In this document: in pieces, positions 1 to 8,977 of the stretch
How the letters are laid out: each line of letters starts with the position of its first letter
How positions within the stretch are numbered: the first letter of the stretch is position 1
From: Robiginitalea sediminis
Lineage (GTDB): Bacteria; Bacteroidota; Bacteroidia; Flavobacteriales; Flavobacteriaceae
DNA: 49,522 nt
Reading direction: 5' to 3'
Assembly (NCBI RefSeq): GCF_002198115.1
Contig: NZ_NGNR01000003.1
Location: 193,945 to 243,466, forward strand
Translations under genes and position numbers: made by a program
The notes under the pieces: model-generated
Told to the model about the DNA's origin: nothing
The model's database searches: none
Seen by the model: only the letters and a program-made list of their open reading frames with translations

Positions 1-252
1 GACATCTGTGCCCAGGGCGATGACAATACCGACACCGATGGTGACGGCGTACCGGACTCCTGCGACATCTGTGAGGCCGGTGATGACAATACCGACACCG
101 ATGGTGACGGCGTGCCGGATTCCTGCGACATCTGTGCCCAGGGTGACGACAATACGGATACCGACGGGGACGGCGTACCGGACTCCTGCGACATCTGTGC
201 CCAGGGCGACGACAATACCGACACCGACGGTGACGGTACTCCCGATGCCTGC
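1..252 (+). repeat. Four tandem 63-bp coding repeats
   Basis: Units start at 1, 64, 127 and 190 and encode D-I-C-(A/E)-(Q/A)-G-D-D-N-T-D-T-D-G-D-G-(V/T)-P-D-(S/A)-C. They differ at only a few bases, mostly synonymous, which suggests recent expansion or gene conversion. The array probably continues upstream of the window. Confidence 0.95.
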
Positions 253-1044
253 GATGAAGAGGTCTGCGACGGCCTGGACAACGACGGGGACGGAGAGGTT
301 GATGAAGACCTGGATTGCGACCCCTCCGACGGTTGTGAAACAGCCTTTGCCTATTTCGAATCTACCGCGCGGTGTTTCAAGGAAGATGGGTTTGGCCGCT
401 GGGGCTGGACCAATTTCTTCGATACCGAAGGCACCTATACCTTCCCGGTATATTCCGGTGCAGGGCAGTGCAACCTGAGCAAGGGAACACATACCGCTAA
501 CCTGACCGTAGTTTATGCCAATGGGCAGGTGACAGTTTCCGCAGCCACGTTGCCGGGCTATGTAATGCAGGAGGTACAGCTCTATGTGGGATCGGATATG
601 TATCCATCCAACAAAAAAGGGGACCCGACCGTTGCCCCCGGCCAATATCCTTATAAGGACGACAGTATTTCAGATGCCCAGACCTATGCGTTTAACCCCA
701 TAAGTGTGAGTAGTGAATTCTACCTGATCTTCCATGCGAATATCTGCCAGACCGTACCGGTTAGCCGCCCGTTTGGCGGGAATACCACCCTGATGCAACT
801 GAAGCCCTATCCGACCATTTTCGATAATGAGCTCCAGGTGGCTATTGACGCATCGGCCGATACCCGGGCTATTATTCAGGTATACAACATGAATGGGGTA
901 ATGGTAAAACGGATGGTTACGGACCTGCAGAAAGGTCATAATGAAATTCCCCTGGCCCTGCCCGGTCTGAATGCCGCCATGTATATCCTGGAGGCGCGAA
1001 CCCCGGAAGGCGATAAACTCGTATCTAAGATTATTTCCAGATAA
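1..1044 (+). CDS. Secreted thrombospondin type 3 repeat protein with T9SS sorting domain (5' end outside window)
   Basis: The frame is open from base 1, so the start lies upstream. The visible 347 residues begin with four 21-residue Asp-rich units (DTDGDGVPDSC core), typical of calcium-binding thrombospondin type 3 repeats. A CDGLDNDGDGEVDE stretch follows, like the metal-binding motif of MopE-type proteins. The middle, from about residue 110, is not recognised. The last 80 or so residues (LKPYPTIFDNELQV to KIISR) fit a type A C-terminal sorting domain that directs export by the type IX system and anchoring at the cell surface. The start, signal peptide and total repeat number cannot be seen. 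A strong terminator follows at 1069. Role is probably surface adhesion or matrix binding, which is inference. Confidence 0.85.
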   Translation, partial: DICAQGDDNTDTDGDGVPDSCDICEAGDDNTDTDGDGVPDSCDICAQGDDNTDTDGDGVPDSCDICAQGDDNTDTDGDGTPDACDEEVCDGLDNDGDGEVDEDLDCDPSDGCETAFAYFESTARCFKEDGFGRWGWTNFFDTEGTYTFPVYSGAGQCNLSKGTHTANLTVVYANGQVTVSAATLPGYVMQEVQLYVGSDMYPSNKKGDPTVAPGQYPYKDDSISDAQTYAFNPISVSSEFYLIFHANICQTVPVSRPFGGNTTLMQLKPYPTIFDNELQVAIDASADTRAIIQVYNMNGVMVKRMVTDLQKGHNEIPLALPGLNAAMYILEARTPEGDKLVSKIISR

Positions 1045-1068
1045 ACCAGCCAACAACCAGACTAACAG

Positions 1069-1099
1069 CCGCGGCACCCCAGGGTGCCGCGGTTTTTTT
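1069..1099 (+). terminator. Rho-independent terminator after the T9SS cargo gene
   Basis: A perfect 10-bp stem, CCGCGGCACC pairing with GGTGCCGCGG around the loop CCAG, is followed by seven T. It separates the upstream gene from the cassette that begins at 1228. Confidence 0.95.
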
Positions 1100-1227
1100 A
1101 TGGCTTTTTGTTTCCATGATGGGCGCCTGCAGTGGCAGCCGGCATCTTTGCGGGGCCTGATGGAGTTTCGGGCAGGAGGTATCCGAAAATCCGGAAAAGA
1201 GTAGGAGTCATAAATCCATTGTTTACG

Positions 1228-1455
1228 ATGATACGTCTTTGTGCGGGCATCCTGTTTTTTTGGTTTACCCATGTGGGAGTGCCCATTCCACCAGAACCTC
1301 CGGGCCAGGAGTGCTCGGTGACCGCCACGGGTTGGGTCCATTCCGAAACCCTTGGTTCCTTCCAGGCCACCATTACCGTAACCGGCCCTTGCGATGCCAC
1401 CTTGGCCGAAAAAATGCGCCATGCCATTGCCGAATTGAGGGCTGGCTTCAAGTAG
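1228..1455 (+). CDS. Small exported protein with paired cysteines, unknown function
   Basis: 75 residues. The start at 1228 gives a hydrophobic N-terminus (MIRLCAGILFFWF) that looks like a signal peptide or membrane anchor; an upstream ATG at 1132 would add 32 residues and bury it. The rest has two cysteines about 25 residues apart in a Val/Thr-rich stretch and a helical tail (EKMRHAIAELRAGFK). The next gene carries a clearly related C-terminal region (C-x-V, then V-(T/S)-G-(I)-P-C, then a basic helix ending G-(F/I)-K), so the two are paralogues. It sits 22 bp upstream of that gene and heads the cassette with the GLPGLI and barrel genes. No known family recognised; exported location is inferred. 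Confidence 0.65.
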   Translation: MIRLCAGILFFWFTHVGVPIPPEPPGQECSVTATGWVHSETLGSFQATITVTGPCDATLAEKMRHAIAELRAGFK

Positions 1456-1477
1456 AAATCCTAAAAACAAAAACACC

Positions 1478-1861
1478 ATGAAACACGTTACAACACTTCT
1501 TCTGATTTTATGTATCAGCCTGCCTGCCTGGGCGGTGGAAAACACGACTCCTGCCCCAGTGGAGGAAGTCCGCTATGAGCTATGGGTAAGCGGGACCCGG
1601 GAGGGACATACCCAAACCCAGTATGTAAACGCGGCAACCCCTGAAGGGATTTCGGCCGCAGACCATTCCTCCCTGGAGGCCTGGCTGCTCTCAACCTTTG
1701 AGAACAATGAGGATTGTACGGTCTCCATAACCGTAAAGGTCCGCGTGGGGTGGGACAGCAATTTCGTCGAGGCCACGGGTACTGTATCCGGAATCCCCTG
1801 CAGCGAAATGGTGGAAGCTATCCGGAACCTCAGGGAACAACTCATGGCCGGGATTAAGTGA
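1478..1861 (+). CDS. Small secreted protein with paired cysteines, paralogue of the preceding gene
   Basis: 127 residues with a classical signal peptide (MKHVTTLLLILCISLPAWA, likely cleaved after Ala19). The mature part has a unique region of about 50 residues, then a cysteine pair (CTVSITV and SGIPC) and an amphipathic tail ending AGIK, matching the end of the preceding 75-residue protein. The stop TGA overlaps the ATG of the GLPGLI gene by one base (TGATG), so translation is probably coupled. Function is unknown. Its place next to a GLPGLI protein and an outer-membrane barrel suggests a periplasmic or surface role; a disulfide between the cysteines is plausible but not shown. Confidence 0.75.
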   Translation: MKHVTTLLLILCISLPAWAVENTTPAPVEEVRYELWVSGTREGHTQTQYVNAATPEGISAADHSSLEAWLLSTFENNEDCTVSITVKVRVGWDSNFVEATGTVSGIPCSEMVEAIRNLREQLMAGIK

Positions 1862-2616
1862 TGCTGGGTCCCTTACGGTATGCATGGAGCTGGTTATTCC
1901 TGTTTCTCGGTATAGTTCCGGCTTCCCTCGGGGCCTTCCAGGATATGGAAGGGCAATGGGAAGCCCAATACACCTTCCGACTGGACCTGGGGATGGCCCG
2001 GGAATACCAGGCAAGGCTCAGGGCTTCTGGCAGCCGGGGTTTGTTTACCTGGGGTGCCCTCCGCGCTGCGGAGAAGGAGACCACCGAATATGAATTTAAC
2101 CTGACTCTGGGGGCGGCCGATTCGGTTGGCAGCTACACCCAAACGGATCTGGAATCCGGGAAGATGCTTTCCCGGATTCCTTTTGCCGGGGGCGAGGCGT
2201 ATACCGTTTGCGAACCCCTGCCGGGGATTCCCTGGCGGTTTACTGGGGCCGTCCGTAAACTGGGTCCTTGGGATTGCCAGCAGGCACTCGGGCAATTCCG
2301 GGGCAGGGAATACGAGGTCTGGTTTACCCCGGAGGTTGCGGTGTCCATAGGGCCCTGGAAATTGCAGGGAATCCCTGGCCTGGTGGTACTGGCCACAGAC
2401 CGAGCCGGGGCTGTAACACTAAGCCTGACCAGTTGGAAACCTTCCGGAGAAGGGGTACCCTGGGTAGAAACCCCGGAGGATTGTTTGGATGTGGAATCCT
2501 ATGCGGAATTACAGCGCGAATGGGCGGCTCGCCTGATGCGTCGGTTGAAGGCGCGTATGCCCCGGGGGGCGCAGCTCTCCCTGGGGGAACAAAATGCCCT
2601 GGAGCGATTTGATTAG
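1861..2616 (+). CDS. GLPGLI family protein
   Basis: 251 residues from the ATG at 1861; a GTG one codon upstream is in frame but would overlap more. The N-terminal hydrophobic segment (YAWSWLFLFLGIVPASLGAF) is a signal peptide. The family-naming motif appears as GPWKLQGIPGLVV at about residues 161-173, the counterpart of G-P-x-x-x-x-G-L-P-G-L-I. The family is largely confined to Bacteroidota, has no proven biochemical role, and often neighbours TonB-receptor-like barrels, as here. It overlaps the upstream gene by one base and the downstream barrel gene by 23 bp, so the group should be one operon. The family call is firm; the function is not known. Confidence 0.85.
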   Translation: MLGPLRYAWSWLFLFLGIVPASLGAFQDMEGQWEAQYTFRLDLGMAREYQARLRASGSRGLFTWGALRAAEKETTEYEFNLTLGAADSVGSYTQTDLESGKMLSRIPFAGGEAYTVCEPLPGIPWRFTGAVRKLGPWDCQQALGQFRGREYEVWFTPEVAVSIGPWKLQGIPGLVVLATDRAGAVTLSLTSWKPSGEGVPWVETPEDCLDVESYAELQREWAARLMRRLKARMPRGAQLSLGEQNALERFD

Positions 2617-5266
2617 GTTGTTGAGATGCTATAGGGCCCTCCCATTCCTGGCATTCCTTTACGGGGTCACTGGCCTTCAAAGCCAGGGTATTGTGGAGGG
2701 CTCTCTTCGGGATAGCCTGGGTTACCCGGTCCCTTATGCCCAGGTACAGGGTCGCAGGGATGCGGGATTGCCGTGGGCGATAATGGGCTTTACCGATTCC
2801 CTGGGGCTGTTCCGCCTCGCTCCAGGCGAAACCCACAGCCTTGCCCTGCGTTTTACAGCCCTGGGCTACCTGCAGCAGGATACCCTCCTCTCCCGGGGGA
2901 AAGGGGGACAATGGCCCCGGTTATCCCTGGTGATGCCAGAAGCAGCCGTGGCCCTTCAGGAGGTGGTACTTCGGGGGGACCAGGCCCTTCGTATCCGGCG
3001 GGATACCATAGAATTCCGGGTGGATACCTACCTGAAGGGGGCCGAGGAAGTGGCCGAGGATGTGCTTCGTCAGTTACCCGGGGTTTCCGTGGGGGAGGAT
3101 GGGGAAATCCGGGTGCGCGGCAAACCGGTGCGAAGTGTCCTGGTGGAGGGGGATGACCTGATGGATAGGGGGTATAGGGTACTGACGCAGAACCTGGACG
3201 CCTCTGCCATAGCCCGGGTACAGGTACTGGAAGGTTATCAGGAAAACCAGGTCCTGGGTCGGATGAAGCCTTCAGGAGAGGTGGCACTGAACCTGGTGCT
3301 CCGCCCTGAAATTAAAGGCAAGTGGGCCGGACGGCTGGATTTGGGTTCAGGAGGCATCCGCAGAAACCAAAGCAGGGTCAACCTGATTAACCTCAGGAAG
3401 GGTACCAAAACGTATATCCTTGGCAATGCCAATACCACGGGCGCAGATCCGGTGGGGGATATCTATTCCTTGTTACACCCGGACCCCCTTGCCGGGGAGT
3501 ACCCTCCGGGCAGTGGGGAGAACACCGGGTCGGCGGGAATGCCCCAACTGATCCCCCTGCCATTGGACCGCTCCCTTTATTTACCAAACAATGCCCGTAT
3601 GGGAGCCTTTAGCTCGGCAGCCCATCCGGCAGAAGGCGTAAAAATAACCACCCAAGTGCTGGCGGCGTCGGAAAGGGTCCGAATGCGCTGGAGGCACAAG
3701 GAAACCCTCGTAGCCCCGGATACTGTTTTCCGGTTTACTGAAGCCCGGGATCAGCACCTTCGGCAGCGGGTATTCCAGGGGAAGGTGCTACTGGATGCAG
3801 GCGCCGATACGCTTTGGCGGGTATCCCTTAAAAACCATTGGAGTCTCAGCCGTGCAGAAGGTTCGGAACAACTGCTCGTAAATACCAATCCTCAGGTGCA
3901 GCAAACGCAGGGAGTTCTTAACCGATGGGATACAGCCCTGGAGTTTTCCCGCCGGTGGGATACCCGGACCCTGGTGCGGGTGGGGGGGCGGTGGCTTCAG
4001 GAAGGCAAGGAGCGTTTGCTGGAGTATGACGGATTTGCTTTGGCCCCCGTGTTTGGTGGAGAAGGCCAGGGTTGGGAAACCCGCGAGGAGGGGCAACTGG
4101 GGTTGGGATACCTTGGGTTTCGGGCAGGGGTACTCCGCAGGTATGGCAGCCGCCACCTGGAATTCCAGGCCCAATTGGAAAAGGTCCGCTGGCGTGGGCA
4201 GCGGGAATTGCGCTTTGGAAACCCGTCCGGGTTTCTGGGCCCCGGGCTTGCTGTGGTGTCCGAACACAGACGCAGGATCGGGTTCCTTCTGGAGTGGGGC
4301 AGGGAAGGGGAGCACCTGCGTTGGTTGCTGGGCCTGCGACTGCAGTATACCGGAAGTACGTTCCCGGGCCAGGCGGCCCGGCCTTCACCGGGGTGGGTTT
4401 TCCTGCCATCTGCCCGGCTGCGGTGGCGGCCACGCCCCCTGCATACCTTTCGGGCGTCGTACCGGTACACGGCACGTGAAAGCCACTTCGAAAACCAATG
4501 GCAGGCCCCGGGTCTCCGGGATTACAGGACGGTACACTATGGGATGGGGCACTGGACCCGATTTCTGGGGCACCAGGCTTCTTTGGGGTATACCTACGGC
4601 AACTGGGGGCACCAGACAACCTTCCAGGCCCTGGGCATGTGGAAGCTGGAACCGCTTTTTGAAGGGCGCAGCCTGGTGCAGTCCGCCACCTATTCCGGCA
4701 CCAGACTCCTGCCGTTGAGCGGGAGGCAATGGTTTCAGGTTACCCTGGACCTGGACCATTTCCTCCCTTCCCTCGGAGCCAACCTGAAATGGAAGGTGCA
4801 GTTCAACCGCAACCGAAACCCCATGCACATCAATGGGGTTCCTACCCTTCGGGTAAACCAATCCCTTAGTTGGGGTCCGGAGTTTCGGATGGCGCTGGGA
4901 AATAGGTCTGAAGCCCATTCCGGTGTCGCTTTTTCCCGAACCTGGCTACAGACGCAGGGTAAAACCCGGGCCGATGCGCTGAAGGGCTTCCTGGACCTGG
5001 ATTCCCATTGGGGGCAGGGGTGGTCCGGTCACCTGACCACGGAATTCATTGCCAACCCCGATTCCGGGTCCGAACCCCTATGGCTGTCCCATCTGCGGGT
5101 GGTTTTCAAGCCGGAAAAAGGGAGGTTTTCGTACAGGCTGGGGGTAGAGAATCTTTGGAATGCCGGGTTTTACGGGGTACGGTCCCTGCAGCAGGCCGGG
5201 TACCAGGATTCCGGGTACCCCTTGCTGGGCAGGCAGGTCCTGATCCAGGTTTCTATGCGGCTTTGA
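2594..5266 (+). CDS. TonB-dependent receptor-like outer-membrane barrel with N-terminal regulatory-like domain
   Basis: 890 residues. After a signal peptide (hydrophobic LPFLAFLYGVTGLQSQ) comes a carboxypeptidase-regulatory-like beta sandwich (IVEGSLRDSLGYPVPYAQV, to about residue 110). A plug-like region at about 120-225 follows (EDVLRQLPGVSV, VRGKPVRSVLVEG). The long Arg/Trp/Gly-rich remainder with alternating strands is an outer-membrane beta barrel. This is the usual partner of GLPGLI genes in Bacteroidota. No clear TonB box is seen, so energised transport is not certain. It overlaps the GLPGLI gene by 23 bp. The substrate is unknown; the small cysteine-pair proteins of the same operon are candidate partners (inference). 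Confidence 0.85.
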   Translation: MPWSDLIRLLRCYRALPFLAFLYGVTGLQSQGIVEGSLRDSLGYPVPYAQVQGRRDAGLPWAIMGFTDSLGLFRLAPGETHSLALRFTALGYLQQDTLLSRGKGGQWPRLSLVMPEAAVALQEVVLRGDQALRIRRDTIEFRVDTYLKGAEEVAEDVLRQLPGVSVGEDGEIRVRGKPVRSVLVEGDDLMDRGYRVLTQNLDASAIARVQVLEGYQENQVLGRMKPSGEVALNLVLRPEIKGKWAGRLDLGSGGIRRNQSRVNLINLRKGTKTYILGNANTTGADPVGDIYSLLHPDPLAGEYPPGSGENTGSAGMPQLIPLPLDRSLYLPNNARMGAFSSAAHPAEGVKITTQVLAASERVRMRWRHKETLVAPDTVFRFTEARDQHLRQRVFQGKVLLDAGADTLWRVSLKNHWSLSRAEGSEQLLVNTNPQVQQTQGVLNRWDTALEFSRRWDTRTLVRVGGRWLQEGKERLLEYDGFALAPVFGGEGQGWETREEGQLGLGYLGFRAGVLRRYGSRHLEFQAQLEKVRWRGQRELRFGNPSGFLGPGLAVVSEHRRRIGFLLEWGREGEHLRWLLGLRLQYTGSTFPGQAARPSPGWVFLPSARLRWRPRPLHTFRASYRYTARESHFENQWQAPGLRDYRTVHYGMGHWTRFLGHQASLGYTYGNWGHQTTFQALGMWKLEPLFEGRSLVQSATYSGTRLLPLSGRQWFQVTLDLDHFLPSLGANLKWKVQFNRNRNPMHINGVPTLRVNQSLSWGPEFRMALGNRSEAHSGVAFSRTWLQTQGKTRADALKGFLDLDSHWGQGWSGHLTTEFIANPDSGSEPLWLSHLRVVFKPEKGRFSYRLGVENLWNAGFYGVRSLQQAGYQDSGYPLLGRQVLIQVSMRL

Positions 5267-5278
5267 GGGCCTGGTCCC

Positions 5279-6427
5279 CTAGCGCTGCACTCCTCGTAGG
5301 ATCACCCGCTCGGGCACCAGGGGAAGGGGAATTACTTCCAGGACGGCACCCTCAAAATCCGTTAAAACCACACCTCCTTCCGGTGACCCATCGCCTTTGA
5401 CGTATACTACCAGGCTCCTTCCGGTTTCCAGGTCGGTATCGAAGTTGCCAAAGAGGGGGCGGTTTCCGGTTTCCGCTTGCATACGGGCCTGTAGACCCGG
5501 TAGGAAAGGTTCCCCCCCAGCCGCAAAACGACCCTGTGCCAAATCATAAGAGGCAGGTTGGGAAAAGAAAAGGCTGGGTTGCTGGTAGATATACCGCACC
5601 AACATCTGGTCCCCGGCAAAGCTTGAGGAAAACAGTCCCTCGTTCTGGATCGGGAATCCGGGAATCGCTCCACCGGGCCCAAAGCGCATGGTTGCGGTTT
5701 GGTAGGATTCAAACGTAAAATCGGTTTGGAAAATCAACAGCTCGCCATCGCGGAGGGTGGCCGCCTGGAAGGCGGTGCCGGCACTAATGGTGGTCATTAC
5801 TTCCCCGGTCGCCAGGTCCACAAGGCCCAAAGTAGGCTCCCGGGTAATGGCCGCCCTGTAGTAAAGGACCAGCAAGCCGTCCCCGAGCAATGCGTCCAGC
5901 ACCCCATCTTCCCCGGCGTCGGCCAGGAACAGGTCCGTACACTGGGCTGAACCCCGGGGGTTGATCCGCACCCGGGTCTCGGGCGGCCCGTTGGCGGGAA
6001 AGGCGCTGTATACCATTACTGAAAATTCGGAATTCCCCCAGAGGGACCGGATAATCTTCGGCATGTCGTTTTCGGTACTGAACCCGCAAATGTCGGTAGC
6101 CCGGAAAACTGTCCCGGTTTCCCACTGCTTGGCATACACGGCAGACTGCTGCTCCTGCCAGGTAAAATAGGCAATTCCCTCTTCGTCTATTTGCCTTCGC
6201 CCGTTTTCGAGAAAGGAAACCCCCAGTTCTGCCCCAAGGTCCACAATTTCGGCAGAACCGCCTCCGGTCTGCATATTGATCTGGACCGGGCCCGAGCCGC
6301 CTTCGGCAACAGCAATAAAGGTCAGGGGCACTTCCTCCTGAGGCGCCAGGGGGGCATCGTCTGAGGTACAGGATGCCAGCAAAAGGGAGCCCAGGAGCGC
6401 CGCAAAAGCGAAGCGAAAGGGTTTCAT
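5279..6427 (-). CDS. Predicted lipoprotein, unknown function
   Basis: 382 residues with a strong lipobox (LLASC, Cys20) after a short hydrophobic signal. The mature part holds repeated beta-rich stretches (AEGGSGPVQINMQTGGG; FLENGRRQIDEEGIAYFTW) that read like a beta-propeller-type surface lipoprotein, but no domain can be named. It is convergent with the barrel gene, the stops lying 12 bp apart, so it is not part of that cassette. Composition matches its neighbours. Confidence 0.75.
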   Translation of the reverse strand: MKPFRFAFAALLGSLLLASCTSDDAPLAPQEEVPLTFIAVAEGGSGPVQINMQTGGGSAEIVDLGAELGVSFLENGRRQIDEEGIAYFTWQEQQSAVYAKQWETGTVFRATDICGFSTENDMPKIIRSLWGNSEFSVMVYSAFPANGPPETRVRINPRGSAQCTDLFLADAGEDGVLDALLGDGLLVLYYRAAITREPTLGLVDLATGEVMTTISAGTAFQAATLRDGELLIFQTDFTFESYQTATMRFGPGGAIPGFPIQNEGLFSSSFAGDQMLVRYIYQQPSLFFSQPASYDLAQGRFAAGGEPFLPGLQARMQAETGNRPLFGNFDTDLETGRSLVVYVKGDGSPEGGVVLTDFEGAVLEVIPLPLVPERVILRGVQR

Positions 6428-6513
6428 AGCGTTTTTTTGGAGTACCTAAAATATAAAAAAAGAATCAGGCAGGTCCCGGATCCCGGAAATCCCCCGGGCC
6501 CAAACCCCTGTTT

Positions 6514-6534
6514 TTCAAAATTGTCTAATTTGAA
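6514..6534. promoter_or_regulatory. Inverted repeat TTCAAA-N9-TTTGAA
   Basis: Six-base perfect arms with a 9-base spacer, in an AT-rich patch flanked by CCCC and GGGG, 30 bp before the membrane protein start at 6565 and in the divergent space between two genes. It could be an operator. The short arms make chance possible. Confidence 0.35.
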
Positions 6535-6564
6535 GGGGCCTTATAATCCCCAAAAACACGGACC

Positions 6565-7251
6565 ATGCAAAACGACCTTCTGGTATCCTACCTCACCCTT
6601 CGAATATCCATCGGTTTTGTAGCCATTGGTATTCCGCTCTTCCTGGTAGTGGGATCGATCTGGTTGGGAGACTGCACCCAGGTACAAAGTTCCATTTCCG
6701 ATTACTATCACACGGTTATGCGCGATGGCCTGGTGGGCACCATCTGCGCTATCGCCTTCTTCCTCTTTGCCTACAGGGGGTATGATGTACGGGACTTCTG
6801 GGCGACCCGTGCTGCGGCCGTTCTCGCGCTTTTCGTTGCCTTTTTTCCAACCATTTTCACGGATGTGCCCGAACCCCCATGCAACATGGTGCGACCCATT
6901 GAGAACCCGCTTGTCAATACCATCCACTTTACCAGCGCCCTGCTTTTTTTCCTGGTGCTGGCCTATATCTCCCTGGTATTGTTCACCAAAACCGACCACC
7001 CGGAAGCCATGGGACAGCGCAAGAAAAACCGCAACCGGGTTTACCGCGTTTGTGGTTGGGTCATGCTGGGTTGCCTGGCCCTGCTTGCCCTCTATTTTGC
7101 CTGGTTGCGGCATGCATGGCCGGGACTGGCACCCTACGACCCGGTCTTCTGGCTGGAATCCATCGCCCTTTGGGCCTTCGGAATTAGCTGGCTTATAAAA
7201 GGCGAGATCTTTATGAAGGATCTTCCTGCGCCCAAACCTCAACAGTCCTGA
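6565..7251 (+). CDS. Six-helix integral membrane protein, unknown function
   Basis: 228 residues with six hydrophobic segments at about 12-32, 55-72, 79-98, 117-140, 162-183 and 197-214. A polar loop after helix 1 carries SSISDYYHT and then MRDGLVGTICA, motifs I associate with uncharacterised bacterial membrane proteins. Two cysteines (DCTQ and PPCNM) flank the first half. The gene is 14 bp upstream of the dipeptidase-like gene and probably shares its transcript. No transporter signature is visible. Confidence 0.75.
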   Translation: MQNDLLVSYLTLRISIGFVAIGIPLFLVVGSIWLGDCTQVQSSISDYYHTVMRDGLVGTICAIAFFLFAYRGYDVRDFWATRAAAVLALFVAFFPTIFTDVPEPPCNMVRPIENPLVNTIHFTSALLFFLVLAYISLVLFTKTDHPEAMGQRKKNRNRVYRVCGWVMLGCLALLALYFAWLRHAWPGLAPYDPVFWLESIALWAFGISWLIKGEIFMKDLPAPKPQQS

Positions 7252-7265
7252 AGCATCCGGAAGTC

Positions 7266-8969
7266 ATGAAAAAACCCATAGCCGACCTGCATTGCCACCC
7301 CAGCCTTAAACCCCACCTGAACGAAGAAATAGGGAGTATCTGGGACTTCCGGGAGAACCCAACAGTGGACGAGGTTTTCCGCCTGGTCAGTATCCGTAAA
7401 CTCGCCCTGAGGGGGCTGGCGGCCAAGCTGGCGCTTAAAACGCAGTCTAACCTGGACAGTTGTTTTAAGGGGGGCAACCGTCTGGTGTTTTGCAGCATTT
7501 ATCCCTTCGAGAGGGAGTTTATCAGGCCCGACAGGCCTTTTAAACGCGCGGCTTTACCAGTAAAGTGGGCCCTGCAGCTCCTGCTTCGCAAGCGCTATAA
7601 AAAGGCGATAGATACCAAACTCATCCGGTTAATCACGGGTATCTCGCCCGGGGCAGCCCACGGGTTACTGGACCAAATCCATACCCCTGGGGCACGGGTC
7701 AATTACATGGACGATTTCCGAGAAGAGTACGAATACCTGCTGGCCTCACAGGGCCCGCGCCCCAAGGGGGCCATAGCCAACTGGCACCCGAGTTTCAGGC
7801 TGGTGCAGAATGCAAGCCAACTTCCAACCGCCGATGACCAGGACAAAATTGCCGGGGTCATTACGGTTGAAGGCGCCCATGCCTTTGCCGAGTACCCCCT
7901 GGAGTTCCTGCGGGAAGATATGGGCTTTGAAGACCTGCCTCAAACCGAGCAAGCGAAGATACGGGCTTCTTTCCGGCAGAATCTCGGGGTTATTAAGGAC
8001 CCGGACAAGACGGCTTTCCCACCGTTTTTTGTAACCTTTTCCCACCACTTCCACAACTTCCTATCCGGGCACGCGAAAAGCTTCTCCGGGCTGTTCTCCA
8101 GGGTCTTCAACCAGGAACCCGGACTGGAAGCCGGGCTGTCATCCCTGGGGCGAGAAGTGCTCGAGTTGCTCCTGCAACGGGGCCCTCGGGTTGCCCGGAT
8201 TCTGATCGATACCAAGCATATGCCGCCCGTAGTCCGGCGCGAGTTTTACCATTTGGTGCGCTCCCGCCGCCGCGCGGGGGATGCTATCCCGATTATCTCT
8301 AGTCATTCGGCCGTGAATGGTTTGGCCTCCCTGGAGGAAGCCATACGCAACAACAGCAATAGCCGGGCGGAGCGTCGGTCTTACGTCAGCAAGTTCGGGA
8401 TTAACCTGACGGATGAGGATATCCGGGAGGTTTACGATTCGGACGGGCTTATCGGGATTTGCATGCACGATGGGCGGATGCCCGGGAGGAAGTTCAAACG
8501 GAAACTCCGCGCGGTACGGGCCCACCCGGAAAAGGCCAAACGCCTGTACGCGCAGATGTTTCTGACCAATATCCTTCATGTGGTACGGGTAAATGCCCGC
8601 CATCTGGAATCCCTTCGCCTGTCTGGCCAGGACAGCACAGCGCTACTCACTGCCTGGGACACGGTTTGCCTGGGCTCGGATAACGACGGCATTGTAGACC
8701 CGTACAACACGTACGAAACGGCCGCAGACCTTTCGGATTTCCGGGAGAAGATCGTGGAGGCGTTTAAGACCCAGGAAGCCCCGTATATGAAGGACTTTCG
8801 CATCCTCACCCTTCCGGAAGAGGAGCCTATAAAACCCGAAGAACTTCAAAAACTGATGATGGGCCAGACCCCGGAACAACTCGCAGACCGCATTTTTTAC
8901 GACAACATCCGGAATTTCCTGGAGCGGTATTTTACAGACGCATACCGGTTTGAGGGGGCGGTGGTTTAG
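7266..8969 (+). CDS. Divergent peptidase M19 (membrane dipeptidase)-like metallohydrolase
   Basis: 567 residues, longer than the usual 350-400 of M19 dipeptidases. The order of metal-site motifs fits the family: D-L-H-C-H at residues 7-11, V-E-G-A-H near 200, I-D-T-K-H ending at His318, S-S-H-S at 345-348, and G-S-D-N-D-G near 470-475 (Asp472), the counterpart of the family's GSDFDG. Extra sequence lies between the first and second motif and at the C-terminus. No signal peptide is seen, so it is probably cytoplasmic, unlike many M19 enzymes. M19 members cleave dipeptides, often with D-residues; the substrate here is unknown. It follows the membrane protein gene by 14 bp. Confidence 0.75.
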   Translation: MKKPIADLHCHPSLKPHLNEEIGSIWDFRENPTVDEVFRLVSIRKLALRGLAAKLALKTQSNLDSCFKGGNRLVFCSIYPFEREFIRPDRPFKRAALPVKWALQLLLRKRYKKAIDTKLIRLITGISPGAAHGLLDQIHTPGARVNYMDDFREEYEYLLASQGPRPKGAIANWHPSFRLVQNASQLPTADDQDKIAGVITVEGAHAFAEYPLEFLREDMGFEDLPQTEQAKIRASFRQNLGVIKDPDKTAFPPFFVTFSHHFHNFLSGHAKSFSGLFSRVFNQEPGLEAGLSSLGREVLELLLQRGPRVARILIDTKHMPPVVRREFYHLVRSRRRAGDAIPIISSHSAVNGLASLEEAIRNNSNSRAERRSYVSKFGINLTDEDIREVYDSDGLIGICMHDGRMPGRKFKRKLRAVRAHPEKAKRLYAQMFLTNILHVVRVNARHLESLRLSGQDSTALLTAWDTVCLGSDNDGIVDPYNTYETAADLSDFREKIVEAFKTQEAPYMKDFRILTLPEEEPIKPEELQKLMMGQTPEQLADRIFYDNIRNFLERYFTDAYRFEGAVV

Positions 8970-8977
8970 GTTTTTGT

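Noticed and set aside
1-252. Direct repeats that could be a CRISPR array
   Set aside because: Units are contiguous with no spacers and sit in a coding frame with Asp-rich calcium motifs.
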